Of a DNA stretch of 64,000 nt, positions 51,326 to 61,723 are shown piece after piece. The notes under the pieces were generated by a model. The model saw only the letters and a program-made list of their open reading frames with translations. It searched no databases and was not told the origin of the DNA. The translations under genes and the position numbers were made by a program. Source of the DNA: Actinoplanes octamycinicus (GTDB taxonomy: Bacteria > Actinomycetota > Actinomycetes > Mycobacteriales > Micromonosporaceae); contig NZ_JACHNB010000001.1 in NCBI RefSeq assembly GCF_014205225.1, positions 1,302,001 through 1,366,000 on the forward strand, in the 5' to 3' direction. The stretch's first letter is position 1, and each line of letters starts with the position of its first letter.

Positions 51326-53002
51326 TCAGCGTCCGCCGACCGCCGCGTAGGCGTCGACGATCCCGTACCCGTAGAAGCCGTTGAAGTTCTTCCCGCCCTC
51401 ACAGAGCGCGTCGTACTCCGCGGACCGGCCCTCCTGCGCGTAGCTCTGCAGGCGCGGCGTCGGGCAGGACTGCTCGGCAGCCGAGCGGTACAGGATCTGC
51501 TCGACCAGCGCGGGCAGCAGCGTCTTGCCGCCGCGGCGCAGGTCCGGCAGGCCGTACCGGCTGACGATCAGGGCGCCCACGCCGGCCGCGTGCGGCGAGG
51601 CCATCGAGGTGCCCTGCAGGTAGGTGTAGTAGCCGCACTTGCCGGCCTTGGTGCAGTCCTTGAAGACCGAGCCCTCACCGTCCGCGGTGATGTTGCCGGC
51701 CTCGTCGACCAGCCCCTCCTCCTGCAGCACCTTCCGCGGGTAGCTGGAGAGGATGCGGTTGCCCAGCGTGTTGTAGGTGTCGGTGCCGAAGCCGTCCCGG
51801 GCGTAGCCACCCGGCGCGGCGACCGAGATCTGCTCGAGGCCGTAGTTGGAGTAGTCCGCCTTCTTGCCGGACGGGCCGACCGCGGACACGCCGATCACGT
51901 GCGGGCCCTCGACCGGCAGGTCCCAGCAGGTCGCGTTGTCGATCGGCCGGGAGTACGGCGTGCCGCCGTAGTCCGGGCTGGACGTGTCGGTGCGCGGCTT
52001 GCCGTTGTCCTCGTGGTTGTTGCCCAGCGAGCCGAACATGGTGACGCCGCGGGCGTGCGCGTAGTTGAGCGCCCGCCGCATGCCGGCGATGATCGCCTGC
52101 TGCTCGGCCTGCGCCTCCGGGCTGTCCGCCGGGTTGGCCGTGCAGTTGTAGAGCCACGGGTCGACGTAGAACGACATGTTCACCACGTCGATGCCCTTGT
52201 CGGCGGCGTAGGTCAGGGCGTTGACCACCGGGTCCAGGAAGAAGTAGCCGGAGTCCTGGCCGACCTTCAGCTCGACCAGCGACACGCCCGGCGCGACGCC
52301 GGAGATGCCGCTGCCGTTGAGCGCGGCGCCGATGGTGCCGGCCACGTGCGTGCCGTGCCCGCCGTCGTCGGTGCCCACCGGGTCGACGCAGCTGGGCACC
52401 TCGCAGCCCTGGTCCACGCCGTCGATGAACTCGTTGTCGATCGCCGGGATGTCCGGGGCGAAGTTGCGGGACAGCCGGGTGTTGAAGTTGGCGCCCAGGT
52501 CCGGGTTCGACGCGTCCAGACCGGTGTCCATCACGCCGACCGTGACGCTCTTGTCGCCCGACTCGATCTTGCGAGCCTTGTCGGCCCGGACCATGGCCAG
52601 GCCCCAGAGCTTGTCGTCCAGCGGGTCGGCCTTGGCCGGGCCGTGGCCCTTGCCGCCGCGCGAGGTGAGACCCCGCTCCACCTTCTCGACGCCGTTCGGC
52701 GTGTAGCCGATCGCCTTGCGCTCGCTGGCGCCGATCAGCGCCGGCGACGCGGTGGCCTTGGTCTCGAACTTCGCGTCGGTGGACGTCACGCGGTAGACGC
52801 CGACGGCGTCGTTGGCACTGACGACGGTGCCGCCGGCGGCCTTGATCGCGGCCTGGGCGTCCGACGCGGAAACCCCGTCGGCGGCCACGACCGTGTAATC
52901 GACCACGGCCGTGGGCTCCGCCTGAGCGGAGCCCGGGACCGTGGTGAGGAAAGCCAGACCCGTCAACGTGACGACGGCTCCGACGGTGAGGCGTCTTCTC
53001 AT
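51326..53002 (-). CDS. Secreted subtilisin-family (S8) serine protease
   Basis: 558 residues. Signal peptide (RLTVGAVVTLTGLAFLTTVPGSAQA), an inhibitor-I9-like prodomain (VDYTVVAADGVSASDAQAAIKAAGG), then the catalytic domain: VGVMDTGLD (Asp ~159), GGHGTHVAGTIG (His ~215), SLGNN oxyanion region, GTSMASPHAAGVGAL (Ser ~466). Insertions with Cys pairs (CEVPSCVD, CTKAGKCGYY) suit an exported enzyme. GAGGAG stands before ATG 53002. Confidence 0.93.
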   Translation of the reverse strand: MRRRLTVGAVVTLTGLAFLTTVPGSAQAEPTAVVDYTVVAADGVSASDAQAAIKAAGGTVVSANDAVGVYRVTSTDAKFETKATASPALIGASERKAIGYTPNGVEKVERGLTSRGGKGHGPAKADPLDDKLWGLAMVRADKARKIESGDKSVTVGVMDTGLDASNPDLGANFNTRLSRNFAPDIPAIDNEFIDGVDQGCEVPSCVDPVGTDDGGHGTHVAGTIGAALNGSGISGVAPGVSLVELKVGQDSGYFFLDPVVNALTYAADKGIDVVNMSFYVDPWLYNCTANPADSPEAQAEQQAIIAGMRRALNYAHARGVTMFGSLGNNHEDNGKPRTDTSSPDYGGTPYSRPIDNATCWDLPVEGPHVIGVSAVGPSGKKADYSNYGLEQISVAAPGGYARDGFGTDTYNTLGNRILSSYPRKVLQEEGLVDEAGNITADGEGSVFKDCTKAGKCGYYTYLQGTSMASPHAAGVGALIVSRYGLPDLRRGGKTLLPALVEQILYRSAAEQSCPTPRLQSYAQEGRSAEYDALCEGGKNFNGFYGYGIVDAYAAVGGR

Positions 53003-53083
53003 GAAATGCACTCCTCGTGAGAGTCAGATCTCCGCATCTCATCGAGAAAGATCGCTCAGCGCAAGGTCAACGGCGCCATCAAT

Positions 53084-54481
53084 TCACGGCCGGGTCATCC
53101 TCAGGACGTCCAGCGCCTCATCGAGCTGCTTCTCGGTCAGGGTTCCCGAGCTGACATGTCCGCGTTCGATGACCACTTCGCGGATGGTGCGACCGGTGGC
53201 GAGCGCCTGCTTGGCGATCGCGGCGGCCTCGTCGTACCCGAGGAAGCGGTTGAGCGGGGTGACGATCGACGGGGAACCCTCGGCGTAACCCCGGGCGATC
53301 TCCTCGTTCGCCTCCAGGCCGGCCACGCAGCGGTCGGCCAGCTGCCGGCTCGCCGCGGCCAGCAGCCGGATCGACTCCAGCAGGTTGCGGGCCATCACCG
53401 GCAGCATCACGTTCAGCTCGAAGTCGCCCTGGGTGCCGGCGAAGGCGACGGTCGCGTCGTTGCCGATCACCTGGGCGCAGACCTGCCGGACCGCCTCGGG
53501 CACCACCGGGTTCACCTTGCCCGGCATGATCGACGAACCCGGCTGCAGGTCGGGCAGGCGCAGCTCGCGCAGCCCGGCCCGGGGGCCGGAGCCCATCCAG
53601 CGGATGTCGTTGGCGATCTTGTAGAGCCCGGCCGCCACCACCCGGAGCTGCCCGGACGCCTCGACCAGCGCGTCCCGCGCGCCCTGCGCCTCGAAGTGGT
53701 CGCGGGCCTCGGTCAGCGGCAGCCCGGTCTCCTCGCGGAGCAACGCGATCACCGCGGGGGCGAAGCCGGGCGGGGTGTTCACCCCGGTGCCCACCGCGGT
53801 CCCGCCCAGCGGCAGCTCGCCGAGCCGGGGCAGGGTGTCGGTCAGCCGCTCGACGCCGTTGGCGACCTGCCGCGCGTACCCGGAGAACTCCTGGCCCAGC
53901 GTGACCGGGGTGGCGTCCATCAGGTGGGTACGGCCGCTCTTCACCACGCCGGACCAGGCCGTGGCCTTCTCCCGCAGGGCCCCGGCCAGGTGCTCCAGCG
54001 CCGGGATCAGGTCGTCGCGGACCGCCTCGGTGGCGGCCAGGTGGATCGACGACGGGAACACGTCGTTGCTCGACTGGGACGCGTTGACGTGGTCGTTCGG
54101 GTGGATCGGGCGGTCGGCGGCGCGGGACGCCAGGGTGGCGATCACCTCGTTGGCGTTCATGTTCGACGAGGTGCCCGAGCCGGTCTGGAACACGTCGACC
54201 GGGAACTGGTCGTCGTAGCCGCCGGCGGCGACGTGCGCGGCGGCCGTGGCGATCGCCTCGGCCAGGTCCTTGTCCAGCACGCCCAGCTCGGCGTTGGCCC
54301 GCGCGGCGGCGCCCTTGATCCGGGCCAGCGCGCGGATGTGCGCCGGCTCCAGGCCCCGCCCGGAGATCGGGAAGTTCTCCACCGCGCGCTGCGTCTGCGC
54401 CCGCCACAGGGCGTCGGCCGGGACCCGCACCTCGCCCATCGTGTCGCGTTCGATCCGGAATCCGCTCTCGTCAGAAGTCAC
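53084..54481 (-). CDS. fumC: Fumarate hydratase, class II
   Basis: 465 residues. [30 protein letters not shown] at the start, [50 protein letters not shown] and the signature [12 protein letters not shown] with the catalytic Ser. Interconverts fumarate and malate without an iron-sulfur cluster. A class I fumarase is encoded 4 kb away at 58648. Lies 21 bases behind the SARP regulator gene, so it may be co-transcribed with it. Confidence 0.95.
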   Translation of the reverse strand: MTSDESGFRIERDTMGEVRVPADALWRAQTQRAVENFPISGRGLEPAHIRALARIKGAAARANAELGVLDKDLAEAIATAAAHVAAGGYDDQFPVDVFQTGSGTSSNMNANEVIATLASRAADRPIHPNDHVNASQSSNDVFPSSIHLAATEAVRDDLIPALEHLAGALREKATAWSGVVKSGRTHLMDATPVTLGQEFSGYARQVANGVERLTDTLPRLGELPLGGTAVGTGVNTPPGFAPAVIALLREETGLPLTEARDHFEAQGARDALVEASGQLRVVAAGLYKIANDIRWMGSGPRAGLRELRLPDLQPGSSIMPGKVNPVVPEAVRQVCAQVIGNDATVAFAGTQGDFELNVMLPVMARNLLESIRLLAAASRQLADRCVAGLEANEEIARGYAEGSPSIVTPLNRFLGYDEAAAIAKQALATGRTIREVVIERGHVSSGTLTEKQLDEALDVLRMTRP

Positions 54482-54502
54482 CCGACCATCCTCTCTCGCG
54501 GA

Positions 54503-57424
54503 TCAGTCCGCCGCCGCGATCTCCTCGGTGAGGCCCATCCGCTCGAAGATCTCCCGGGCCTGGGCCCGGAGCCGGTCCGCCTCCGGATCACCCTGGTCCA
54601 GGCAGTCCGCCAGCCCTCGCTGCGCCCGCGCCGTCCAGTACGGATTCCGCCCCGCCCCGGCCACCCGCAGCGACTCCTCGAACATCGCCCGCGCCCCGGC
54701 CCGGTCCCCGAGCCGGCGCAGGGTGACCGCGTAGTCGTGCCGGAACCCGGCCTGGTGCCGGACGTCGTTCAGCCGGACGCTGATCTCCACGGCCCGGCGG
54801 TGCTCGCCGATCGCCTCGGCGTAGCGGCCCTCGTCGCGCAGCAGCCGGGCCCGGTCGTTGTGCGCGTCCCCGGTGGTCGACTGGTAGCCGGTCCGCCTGG
54901 TCACCCAGAGCGCCAGGTCGATGTAGCGGTGCGCGGCCGCGGCGCTGAGCGTGCCGAGCCGGTAGCGGAGCCGCTGCAGGGAGAGCAGCGTGCCGGCCAG
55001 CTGCCCCTCCTCCCGGTTCTCGATCGTCGAGAAGAGCCGGCGCCGGGCGTAGTGCAGCGCCCGCTCCGGCTGACCCAGGGCGGTGTAGATGTCCGCCGCG
55101 ATGGCCAGCATCGGGCTCGGCGTGGTGTGGTGGCCGAACCGGGTGCGCAGCCGGATCACCGTCTGCACCGTCTCCAGCGCCTCGGTCAGCCGGCCCTGGC
55201 TCAGCAGGATGTTGCCCAGGTTGCTGTAGCCGACCGCGGCACCGGCGATCTCGCCCAGCTCCTCGCGCAGCCGGATGGAGAGCCGCAGGTACTCCTCGGC
55301 CCGGTCGTTCTGGCCGGCCCGGCCGTAGACCGAGGCCAGGTAGTTCGCGGTGGTGGCGATCGCCGAGCGGCTGCCGGACGCCTCGGCCGCGGTCAGCGCC
55401 CGCTCCTGCAGCTCCCGGATGTCGTCCATGTAGCCGCGGTAGAACAGCAGGTGCCAGACCGCCCGCGGGAGCTGCCAGGCGTAATCGGTGCGGCCGGCCG
55501 CCTCGACCAGGGCGACCAGGTTCGGACGCTCCCGCTCCAGCCGGGCGATCGGATCCTCGACCACCAGGTCCGGCCGGGCCGGGACCGGGGCCCCGAGGTC
55601 GCGCACCAGGATCAACCGGTGGCTGGGGATGGCCGCGGCGATCGCGGCGTGCAGCTGGAAGTCCAGCACCGCGGTCAGCGCGGCGGCCCGGTCCGCCTCG
55701 GGCAGCTCGGCGGCGAGCATCCCGGCGTACTCGCGCATCAGGTCGTGCAGCCGGAACACGCCCGGCTCCGGCTCGTCGACCAGGTGCACGTCGACCAGGT
55801 CGTCGAGCATCTCCTCGGCGGTGTCCCGGGCCAGGTCGGCGAGCGCGGCCACGGCGAGCGCGTCGAAGTCGGCGCCCGGGTAGACGCCGAGCAGCCGGAA
55901 CACCCGCTGCAGCGGAGGCCGCAACTGCCGGTAGGTCAGGGTGAACGCACCGGTCACCGTGCGGTCCTCGGCGGCCAGCTCGGGCAGCGCCGCCTCGCTC
56001 AGCCGGCGCAGCAGGTCGGCCACCCGCCAGCGCGGGCGGTGCGCCAGCCGGGCGCCGGCCAGCCGGATGGCCAGCGGCAGCAGCCCGCAGCGCCGGACCA
56101 CCTCGGCGGCCGCCTCCGGCTCCTCGCGCACCCGGTCCCCGGCGATCTGGGCGAGCAGCGCGACCGCCTCGTCCGGGGTGAGCACCGGCAGCGACTCGAC
56201 CCGCGCCCCGTCCAGCCCGGCCAGCCGGCGGCGGCTGGTGACCAGGGCCAGGCTGCCCGGCGCGGTGGGCAGCAGATCGGCGATCTGGGTGCTGGAGGCG
56301 GCGTTGTCCAGCACCACCAGCAGCCGCCGCCGGGCCGCCTCGGTGCGCCAGCAGGCCACCCGCTGCATCGGCTCCAGCGGGATGTCGTCGGCGGCCAGCC
56401 CGAGCTGGCGGAGCAGGGTGACCAGCGCGGCGCCCGGCTCGACCGGATCCCGCTCGCTGTGTCCCTGCAGGTCGACGAAGAGGTGCGCGTCCGGGTAGCG
56501 GTCGCCGACCAGGGCGGCCAGGTGCAGGGCCAGGGTGGTCTTGCCGCTGCCGGCCATCCCGTCGATCACCGCGACCAGCGGGCCGGCCTCGTCGCCGGCC
56601 AGCTGCCCGGCCAGCAGCCGGTTGACCTGCTCGTGGCGGCCGGTGAAGTCGCCGACCGTCCGGGGCAGGCAGCGCACCGGGGCGGCCGGTCGCGGCGCCG
56701 GGCCGGTCGCGGTCTCCCCCTTGAGGATCCCCCGGTGCAGCTCCTGCAGCTCCTCGCCGGGCTCGATGCCCAGCTCGTCGGCGAGCAGCCGGCGGGCCCG
56801 GCGGAACTCGGTGAGCGCGTCGGCCTGCCGCCCGGACCGGGCCAGCGCCAGGATCAGCTGCCCGCGCAGCCGCTCGCGCAGCGGGAACCGCTCGACCATG
56901 GCGGTCAGCTCACCGGTCAGCTCGCGCTCCCGGCCGGCGGCCAGCTCCAGGCCGGCCCAGTCCTCGACGGCCAGCGCGTACCGCTCGTCGAGCACCGCGG
57001 CGGCCTGGCGGATGGCCGGGGCGTCCAGCTCGGCGCAGGCCGGGCCGCGCCACAGGGCCAGCGCCGCCCGGTACGCCACCGGGTCGCCGTCGGCACGCGC
57101 CTTCTCGATCGCCTGGGCGAAGACCTCGGCGTCCAGCTCGTCCGGTTCGACCCGGATTCCGTAGCCTGCCCGATCAGTGAGGATCACCCCGGCTGGCAGG
57201 ATCCGTCGCAAACGCGATATACACGACTGCAGCTGGCCGCGCGCGGTGGCCGGCGGGGTGCTGCCCCAGAGCGCGTCGACGAGCTCGCCGGCGCCGACGA
57301 TCCGGTTCGGGTGGAGCAGCAGCATCGCCAGCACGATCCGGTCACGCCCGGCAGTCACGGCCACCGGCTGTCCGGCCACGGTGACGGACAGTGGCCCAAG
57401 AATGCGGTAGCGCATGGTAGCCAT
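54503..57424 (-). CDS. AfsR/SARP-family regulator with NB-ARC and TPR domains
   Basis: 973 residues. OmpR-like winged helix (~1-95: MRYRILGPLSVTVAGQPVAV, NRIVGAGELVDALWGSTPPATARGQLQSCISRLRR), bacterial transcriptional activation domain (~100-245: DAEVFAQAIEKARADG, FRRARRLLADELGIEPGEELQELH), NB-ARC ATPase (~275-560: GMAGSGKTTLAL ~288, LLVVLDNAAS ~373), C-terminal TPR region (~675-970). This is the full AfsR plan. SARP proteins often activate secondary-metabolite clusters; none is in view, so a wider role as in AfsR is possible. ATG 57424; ATG 57415 is equally possible. Confidence 0.93.
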   Translation of the reverse strand: MATMRYRILGPLSVTVAGQPVAVTAGRDRIVLAMLLLHPNRIVGAGELVDALWGSTPPATARGQLQSCISRLRRILPAGVILTDRAGYGIRVEPDELDAEVFAQAIEKARADGDPVAYRAALALWRGPACAELDAPAIRQAAAVLDERYALAVEDWAGLELAAGRERELTGELTAMVERFPLRERLRGQLILALARSGRQADALTEFRRARRLLADELGIEPGEELQELHRGILKGETATGPAPRPAAPVRCLPRTVGDFTGRHEQVNRLLAGQLAGDEAGPLVAVIDGMAGSGKTTLALHLAALVGDRYPDAHLFVDLQGHSERDPVEPGAALVTLLRQLGLAADDIPLEPMQRVACWRTEAARRRLLVVLDNAASSTQIADLLPTAPGSLALVTSRRRLAGLDGARVESLPVLTPDEAVALLAQIAGDRVREEPEAAAEVVRRCGLLPLAIRLAGARLAHRPRWRVADLLRRLSEAALPELAAEDRTVTGAFTLTYRQLRPPLQRVFRLLGVYPGADFDALAVAALADLARDTAEEMLDDLVDVHLVDEPEPGVFRLHDLMREYAGMLAAELPEADRAAALTAVLDFQLHAAIAAAIPSHRLILVRDLGAPVPARPDLVVEDPIARLERERPNLVALVEAAGRTDYAWQLPRAVWHLLFYRGYMDDIRELQERALTAAEASGSRSAIATTANYLASVYGRAGQNDRAEEYLRLSIRLREELGEIAGAAVGYSNLGNILLSQGRLTEALETVQTVIRLRTRFGHHTTPSPMLAIAADIYTALGQPERALHYARRRLFSTIENREEGQLAGTLLSLQRLRYRLGTLSAAAAHRYIDLALWVTRRTGYQSTTGDAHNDRARLLRDEGRYAEAIGEHRRAVEISVRLNDVRHQAGFRHDYAVTLRRLGDRAGARAMFEESLRVAGAGRNPYWTARAQRGLADCLDQGDPEADRLRAQAREIFERMGLTEEIAAAD

Positions 57425-57595
57425 CCGTTCCCCGTGCCGGCCATCGAGACTAGCCGACACGTGAGAGCGGATCGACAGTGGAACGAGAGCGCCCTGCCGC
57501 AGAGTGAGGTCCAGCGCCGTTCCATCGCCGATGCTTAAACCCATCGCCCCCAGAACGCGGTGGGACGGCCACATGACTTGAAACACGGGGGCGTT

Positions 57596-57626
57596 CAGCC
57601 CGTCCACGGTCACCGTGGGCGGGCTG
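57596..57626. promoter_or_regulatory. Inverted repeat upstream of SARP and lipoprotein genes
   Basis: CAGCCCGTCCACGGT and ACCGTGGGCGGGCTG are 15-base arms around a single C, with one T-G wobble. It sits in the 291-bp divergent region (57425-57715), 90 bases before the lipoprotein ATG. It could be a hairpin in the leader, a terminator or an operator. The rest of the region is otherwise plain. Confidence 0.6.
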
Positions 57627-57715
57627 TTCGTATCTCGCTGATCACTCTCGGTTGGACGGATGCCTCTACGGAACGTACCGTCGGTTCCGCCGTTCCCCCG
57701 ACGCGAAGGATCCAG

Positions 57716-58213
57716 ATGCGACCCGCCATCCTGGCCGTGCTCACCGGTGTCCTGTTCACCGCTGCGGCCTGCGACAGCGATGCACCGGTCTACGAGACGG
57801 GGGCGGCGCCCGCCCCGTCGACCGCCGTGGCCGTCCCGCCGCCGGACTACTCGGCCGACACCGCGAAGGTGTGCCAGCAGCTCGACAAGATCTTCACCGG
57901 TGAGCTGAACGACTTCGGCACCGCGCTCGGCAAGATGATCGCCTACAAGGAGGCGAAGAAGGCGGCGGACGCCACCAAGGCGGAGAAGGCGGCGGCCGCC
58001 GAACTGCAGTCAGCCGGCGCCCAGATCCGCAAGGAGACGGCGGTCGCGCAGGACCCGGCGCTCAAGGCGGCCGGCGAGACCTCGGCGCGCAAGCTCGAGG
58101 CGAGCGCCAAGGACCACGCCTACCTCAAGCAGATCAAGACCACCGCCGACTTGGACAAGACCCTCAAGCCCCAGCTCGCCGAGTGGCTCAGCCCGGTCTC
58201 CGGCTTCTGCTGA
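57716..58213 (+). CDS. Small secreted protein, possible lipoprotein
   Basis: 165 residues. MRPAILAVLTGVLFTAAACDSDAP: a signal peptide ending TAAAC, a weak lipobox (Ala rather than Leu/Val at -3). After a Pro-rich spacer comes a helical domain DYSADTAKVCQQLDKIFTGELNDFGTALGKMIAYKEAKKAADATKAEKAAAAELQSAG with heptad-like spacing. No family recognised. AAGGA precedes ATG 57716. The stop is followed directly by repeat copy B. Confidence 0.75.
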   Translation: MRPAILAVLTGVLFTAAACDSDAPVYETGAAPAPSTAVAVPPPDYSADTAKVCQQLDKIFTGELNDFGTALGKMIAYKEAKKAADATKAEKAAAAELQSAGAQIRKETAVAQDPALKAAGETSARKLEASAKDHAYLKQIKTTADLDKTLKPQLAEWLSPVSGFC

Positions 58214-58215
58214 CC

Positions 58216-58622
58216 GAACCCCTTTCCGGTACGCCCGGCGCCCACCCCACCCGCACAGCCGGCTCCCGTGCCTCGACGCCAGGCCGCTGCCACCGCACGA
58301 CCGCGAGGCCGCATCCGGGCCGAACTGCCCCCTCCCGGTGATCCGCCCAAACCCCGACCTCGGTCCATCTGGCCGCAGAGGGTGTCTCGACGTGCTCGAC
58401 ACACCCACGAGAGCCAGCCGGACTGCCGTGAGACGCGCGGCGGTCCGGGGTCGCGACGCGCGTCGCGGGGTTGGCGGTCGTGGCCACCCGCGGGCGTCGC
58501 CCTGGAGGGGCGGGCGTTCTGGACGCGTAGCGGCCAGCCCGGCCCGGAAGGGTCCCTGGCGGGAGCGACGATCAGTGATCAGCGCGGACCCGAGTCAGCA
58601 TGCTCTTGATCTTGCAGGTGAC
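58216..58622 (-). repeat. Dispersed long repeat, copy B
   Basis: Inverted relative to copy A (6667-7187). On the minus strand it begins CAAGATCAAGAGCATGCTGA and runs ~140 bases with only about ten differences from copy A, including GATCACTGATC. The end near 58216 carries CCCCTTTCCGGTACGCC three bases past the stop of the lipoprotein gene. It fills nearly the whole 434-bp gap between that gene and fumA. No coding sequence supported. Confidence 0.85.
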
Positions 58623-58647
58623 GGTGCCGCCTCGACGCGGCGGGACC

Positions 58648-60315
58648 TCACCGCTTGCCGATGCTCAGGACCGGCTTGGTGACCGCCTCGAAGAAGTCGT
58701 TCCCCTTATCGTCGACCACGATGAACGCCGGGAAGTCCGCCACCTCGATCTTCCAGACCGCCTCCATGCCGAGCTCCGGGAACTCGAGCACCTCGACGTG
58801 CCGGATGCAGTCCTGGGCCAGCCGGGCCGCGGGGCCGCCGATCGAGCCGAGGTAGAAGCCGCCGTGGGCCTTGCAGGCGTTGGTCACCTGCTGCGACCGG
58901 TTGCCCTTGGCCAGCATCACCATCGAGCCGCCGGCCGCCTGGAACTTCTCCACATAGGAGTCCATCCGGCCGGCCGTGGTCGGGCCGAACGAGCCGGATG
59001 CGTAACCCTCCGGGGTCTTCGCCGGGCCGGCGTAGTAGACCGCGTGGTCGCGCAGGTACTGCGGCATCGGCTCGCCGGCGTCCAGCCGCTCGGCGATCTT
59101 GGCGTGCGCGATGTCCCGGGCCACCACCAGCGGGCCGGTCAGCGACAGCCGGGTCTTCACCGGGTACTTGCTGAGCTCGGCGCGGATCTCGGCCATCGGC
59201 CGGTTCAGGTCGATCTTGACGACCTGCTCGGACTCCAGGTGGTCGTCGGTGACCTCCGGCAGGAACCGGGCCGGGTCGGTCTCCAGCCGCTCCAGCCAGA
59301 CCCCGGACGGGGTGATCTTGGCGACCGCCTGGCGGTCGGCCGAGCAGGAGACCGCGATCGCGACCGGGCAGGACGCGCCGTGCCGGGGCAGCCGGACCAC
59401 CCGCACGTCGTGGCAGAAGTAGCGCCCGCCGAACTGCGCGCCGATCCCGAAGTCCCGGGTCAGCTCCAGCACCGCGGCCTCCAGCTCGAGGTCGCGGAAA
59501 CCGTGCGCCGCCATGGTGCCGGCGGTGGGCAGGTTGTCCAGGTACTTCGCGCTGGCCAGCTTGGCGGTCTTCAGCGCGTGCTCGGCGCTGGTCCCGCCGA
59601 TCACCACGGCCAGGTGGTACGGCGGGCAGGCGGAGGTGCCGATCAGCCGCAGTTTCTCGTCCAGGAACTGCATCATCCGCTGCGGGTTCAGCAGCGCCTT
59701 GGTCTCCTGGTAGAGGTACGACTTGTTGGCCGAGCCGCCGCCCTTGGCCATGAACAGGAACTTGTACGCGTCCGGCTGCCCGTTCGGGTCCTCGGCGTAG
59801 AGCTCGATCTGGGCCGGCAGGTTGGACCCGGTGTTCCTCTCGTCCCACATGGTCAGCGGGGCGAGCTGCGAGTACCGCAGGTTGAGCCGGGTGTACGCCT
59901 GGTAGACGCCGAGCGCGATGGCCTCCTCGTCGCGCCCGTCGGTGAGCACGTGCCGCCCGCGCTTGCCCATCACGATCGCGGTGCCGGTGTCCTGGCACAT
60001 CGGCAGCACCCCGCCGGCCGCGATGTTCGCGTTGCGCAGCAGGTCCAGGGCGACGAACCGGTCGTTCGGCGACGCTTTCGGGTCATCGATGATGGCGCGC
60101 AGCTGGGCCAGGTGCGCCGGCCGCAGGTAGTGCGCGATGTCGTGCATCGCCTCGGCGGTGAGCATGGTCAGCGCGGCTGGCTCGACGGTCAGGAAGCGGC
60201 GCCCGCCCGGGCCCTCCACGACATCCACGCCCTCGTCCGTGACCAGGCGATACTCGGTCGAATCGTCGCCGGTCGGCAAGAGCGGCGAGTAGGTGAAAGC
60301 GGCGCCTCTGCTCAT
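58648..60315 (-). CDS. fumA: Fumarate hydratase, class I (iron-sulfur)
   Basis: 555 residues, both halves of the two-domain class I enzyme in one chain. [45 protein letters not shown] and [23 protein letters not shown] carry the three likely [4Fe-4S] Cys ligands; [32 protein letters not shown] is the C-terminal active-site region. ATG 60315 ([14 protein letters not shown]). The stop lies 25 bases from repeat copy B. Confidence 0.95.
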   Translation of the reverse strand: MSRGAAFTYSPLLPTGDDSTEYRLVTDEGVDVVEGPGGRRFLTVEPAALTMLTAEAMHDIAHYLRPAHLAQLRAIIDDPKASPNDRFVALDLLRNANIAAGGVLPMCQDTGTAIVMGKRGRHVLTDGRDEEAIALGVYQAYTRLNLRYSQLAPLTMWDERNTGSNLPAQIELYAEDPNGQPDAYKFLFMAKGGGSANKSYLYQETKALLNPQRMMQFLDEKLRLIGTSACPPYHLAVVIGGTSAEHALKTAKLASAKYLDNLPTAGTMAAHGFRDLELEAAVLELTRDFGIGAQFGGRYFCHDVRVVRLPRHGASCPVAIAVSCSADRQAVAKITPSGVWLERLETDPARFLPEVTDDHLESEQVVKIDLNRPMAEIRAELSKYPVKTRLSLTGPLVVARDIAHAKIAERLDAGEPMPQYLRDHAVYYAGPAKTPEGYASGSFGPTTAGRMDSYVEKFQAAGGSMVMLAKGNRSQQVTNACKAHGGFYLGSIGGPAARLAQDCIRHVEVLEFPELGMEAVWKIEVADFPAFIVVDDKGNDFFEAVTKPVLSIGKR

Positions 60316-60386
60316 GAGCGGCAAGCCTAGGCCAGCCGGGGTGGGGGGTGCGAACCCGGCACCCGGCAAACGCGCCTGTCGGCGGG

Positions 60387-61661
60387 TCAGCGGTAGGGCA
60401 GATAGGCCATGTCGCGGCCGGAAACCAGGATCAAACCCTGGGCGGTGGCGGTGAAGACCTTCGCATCCGTGCGTACATCGGCACGAACCGCCCCATTCGC
60501 CGGATTCAGCGCCGTCACTCGTCCGGACGAGACGACGATCACCGCGTGCGGCGTGAGCGCGGCACCGGCCTTCGCCCCGGCCTGCCGCCAGACCGCCCGG
60601 CCCCGGCTGAACGACCAGCCGCGCAGGGCGTCGCCGTCCCGGATCACCGCGTACCGGTCGTCGACCGCGAGCACCTCGGCCGTCTTGTCGCCGTACCAGA
60701 GGATCCGCCCGTCGGCCCCGTTGATCAGCTCCTGCCGGCCGTACGGGTCGACGCCGAGCAGCACGTCGTACCCCCCGGCCGGGTCCCGGTCCTGCTCGCA
60801 GTCGCTCTCCGCGGTCCGCAGGTTGAGCCCGTCCCGCTTCCAGACCACCCGGTTGCCCGGCGGGCCGGTGGCCACCACGCCGTAGTAGCAGGTGCCGTCC
60901 TTCGCGGTGCCGGTGATCGTGAGCACCCGGCCGCCGACCACCGCGATCCGCTGGTCCGCACCGGCCTTCGCGGTCTGCACCAGCCGGCCGGTGGCGGTGT
61001 CGATCACCCGGACCTGGTCGCCGTCCGGCAGGCCGAGCAGGCCGGGCATCTCCGCCGGGCCGGCCGCGTCGTCGTCCACGTCGCCGGTGCCGAGCCGGCG
61101 GGCGTCCGGCAGGTCCGGGTTCGCGGCGTGCAGCACGAAGCCGATCCCGCCGGTGGCCACCGACCAGAGCTGGGTGCCGGCCCGCGGGTCCCAGGCGGTG
61201 AGCCGGCAGTCGTTCCCGCCCGAGCAGCGCAGGTCGACGATCCCGTTCCGGTACGTCCAGACCGCGCTCGCCTCGGTGTCCGCCCGGCGCACCGTGCCGG
61301 TCCGCGGGTCCAGCACCTGGTAACCCTTGGTCAGCAGCCGGCCGGTGACCACCACCGCGTCGGCGCCCTGCCCGGCCATCGCGGCCCAGTCGGCGTCGGT
61401 CGACCACATCCGCACCGCGGTGCTCAGGTGGTAGGCCTCCACCGAGGTGCGGTACTCGACGATCACCGACTCGCCGGCCACCGCGACGCTCTGCGGGGCA
61501 CCGCCCAGCCGCTGCTGCCAGGTGGTGCCGGGCGCCACCGGCTCGCTCGTGCTGACCCATTCCCAGAGCTGCGGGAACGGGTTCCACACCCCGGTCGTGG
61601 CCAGCACGGTGACCGTGACGGCAGCGACCAGCGTGACTCCCTTCCAGGTGCCCGAGGCCAT
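60387..61661 (-). CDS. PQQ-type beta-propeller protein with N-terminal anchor
   Basis: 424 residues. One N-terminal membrane helix ([18 protein letters not shown]), then repeated blades: [60 protein letters not shown] and [11 protein letters not shown]. Three Cys ([14 protein letters not shown]) suit an outside location. Distant cousin of the protein at 44706. Function unknown. Confidence 0.8.
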   Translation of the reverse strand: MASGTWKGVTLVAAVTVTVLATTGVWNPFPQLWEWVSTSEPVAPGTTWQQRLGGAPQSVAVAGESVIVEYRTSVEAYHLSTAVRMWSTDADWAAMAGQGADAVVVTGRLLTKGYQVLDPRTGTVRRADTEASAVWTYRNGIVDLRCSGGNDCRLTAWDPRAGTQLWSVATGGIGFVLHAANPDLPDARRLGTGDVDDDAAGPAEMPGLLGLPDGDQVRVIDTATGRLVQTAKAGADQRIAVVGGRVLTITGTAKDGTCYYGVVATGPPGNRVVWKRDGLNLRTAESDCEQDRDPAGGYDVLLGVDPYGRQELINGADGRILWYGDKTAEVLAVDDRYAVIRDGDALRGWSFSRGRAVWRQAGAKAGAALTPHAVIVVSSGRVTALNPANGAVRADVRTDAKVFTATAQGLILVSGRDMAYLPYR

Positions 61662-61723
61662 GCCGGCACCCTAATGATCGGAATCCACCGACCCCGCCAG
61701 CGTAGAAAGCCCGTGTCGTGGGC

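Noticed and set aside
58648..61587. 979-codon minus-strand frame including fumA
   Set aside because: The part upstream of ATG 60315 is an out-of-frame shadow of the propeller gene; fumA family length fits 555 residues.
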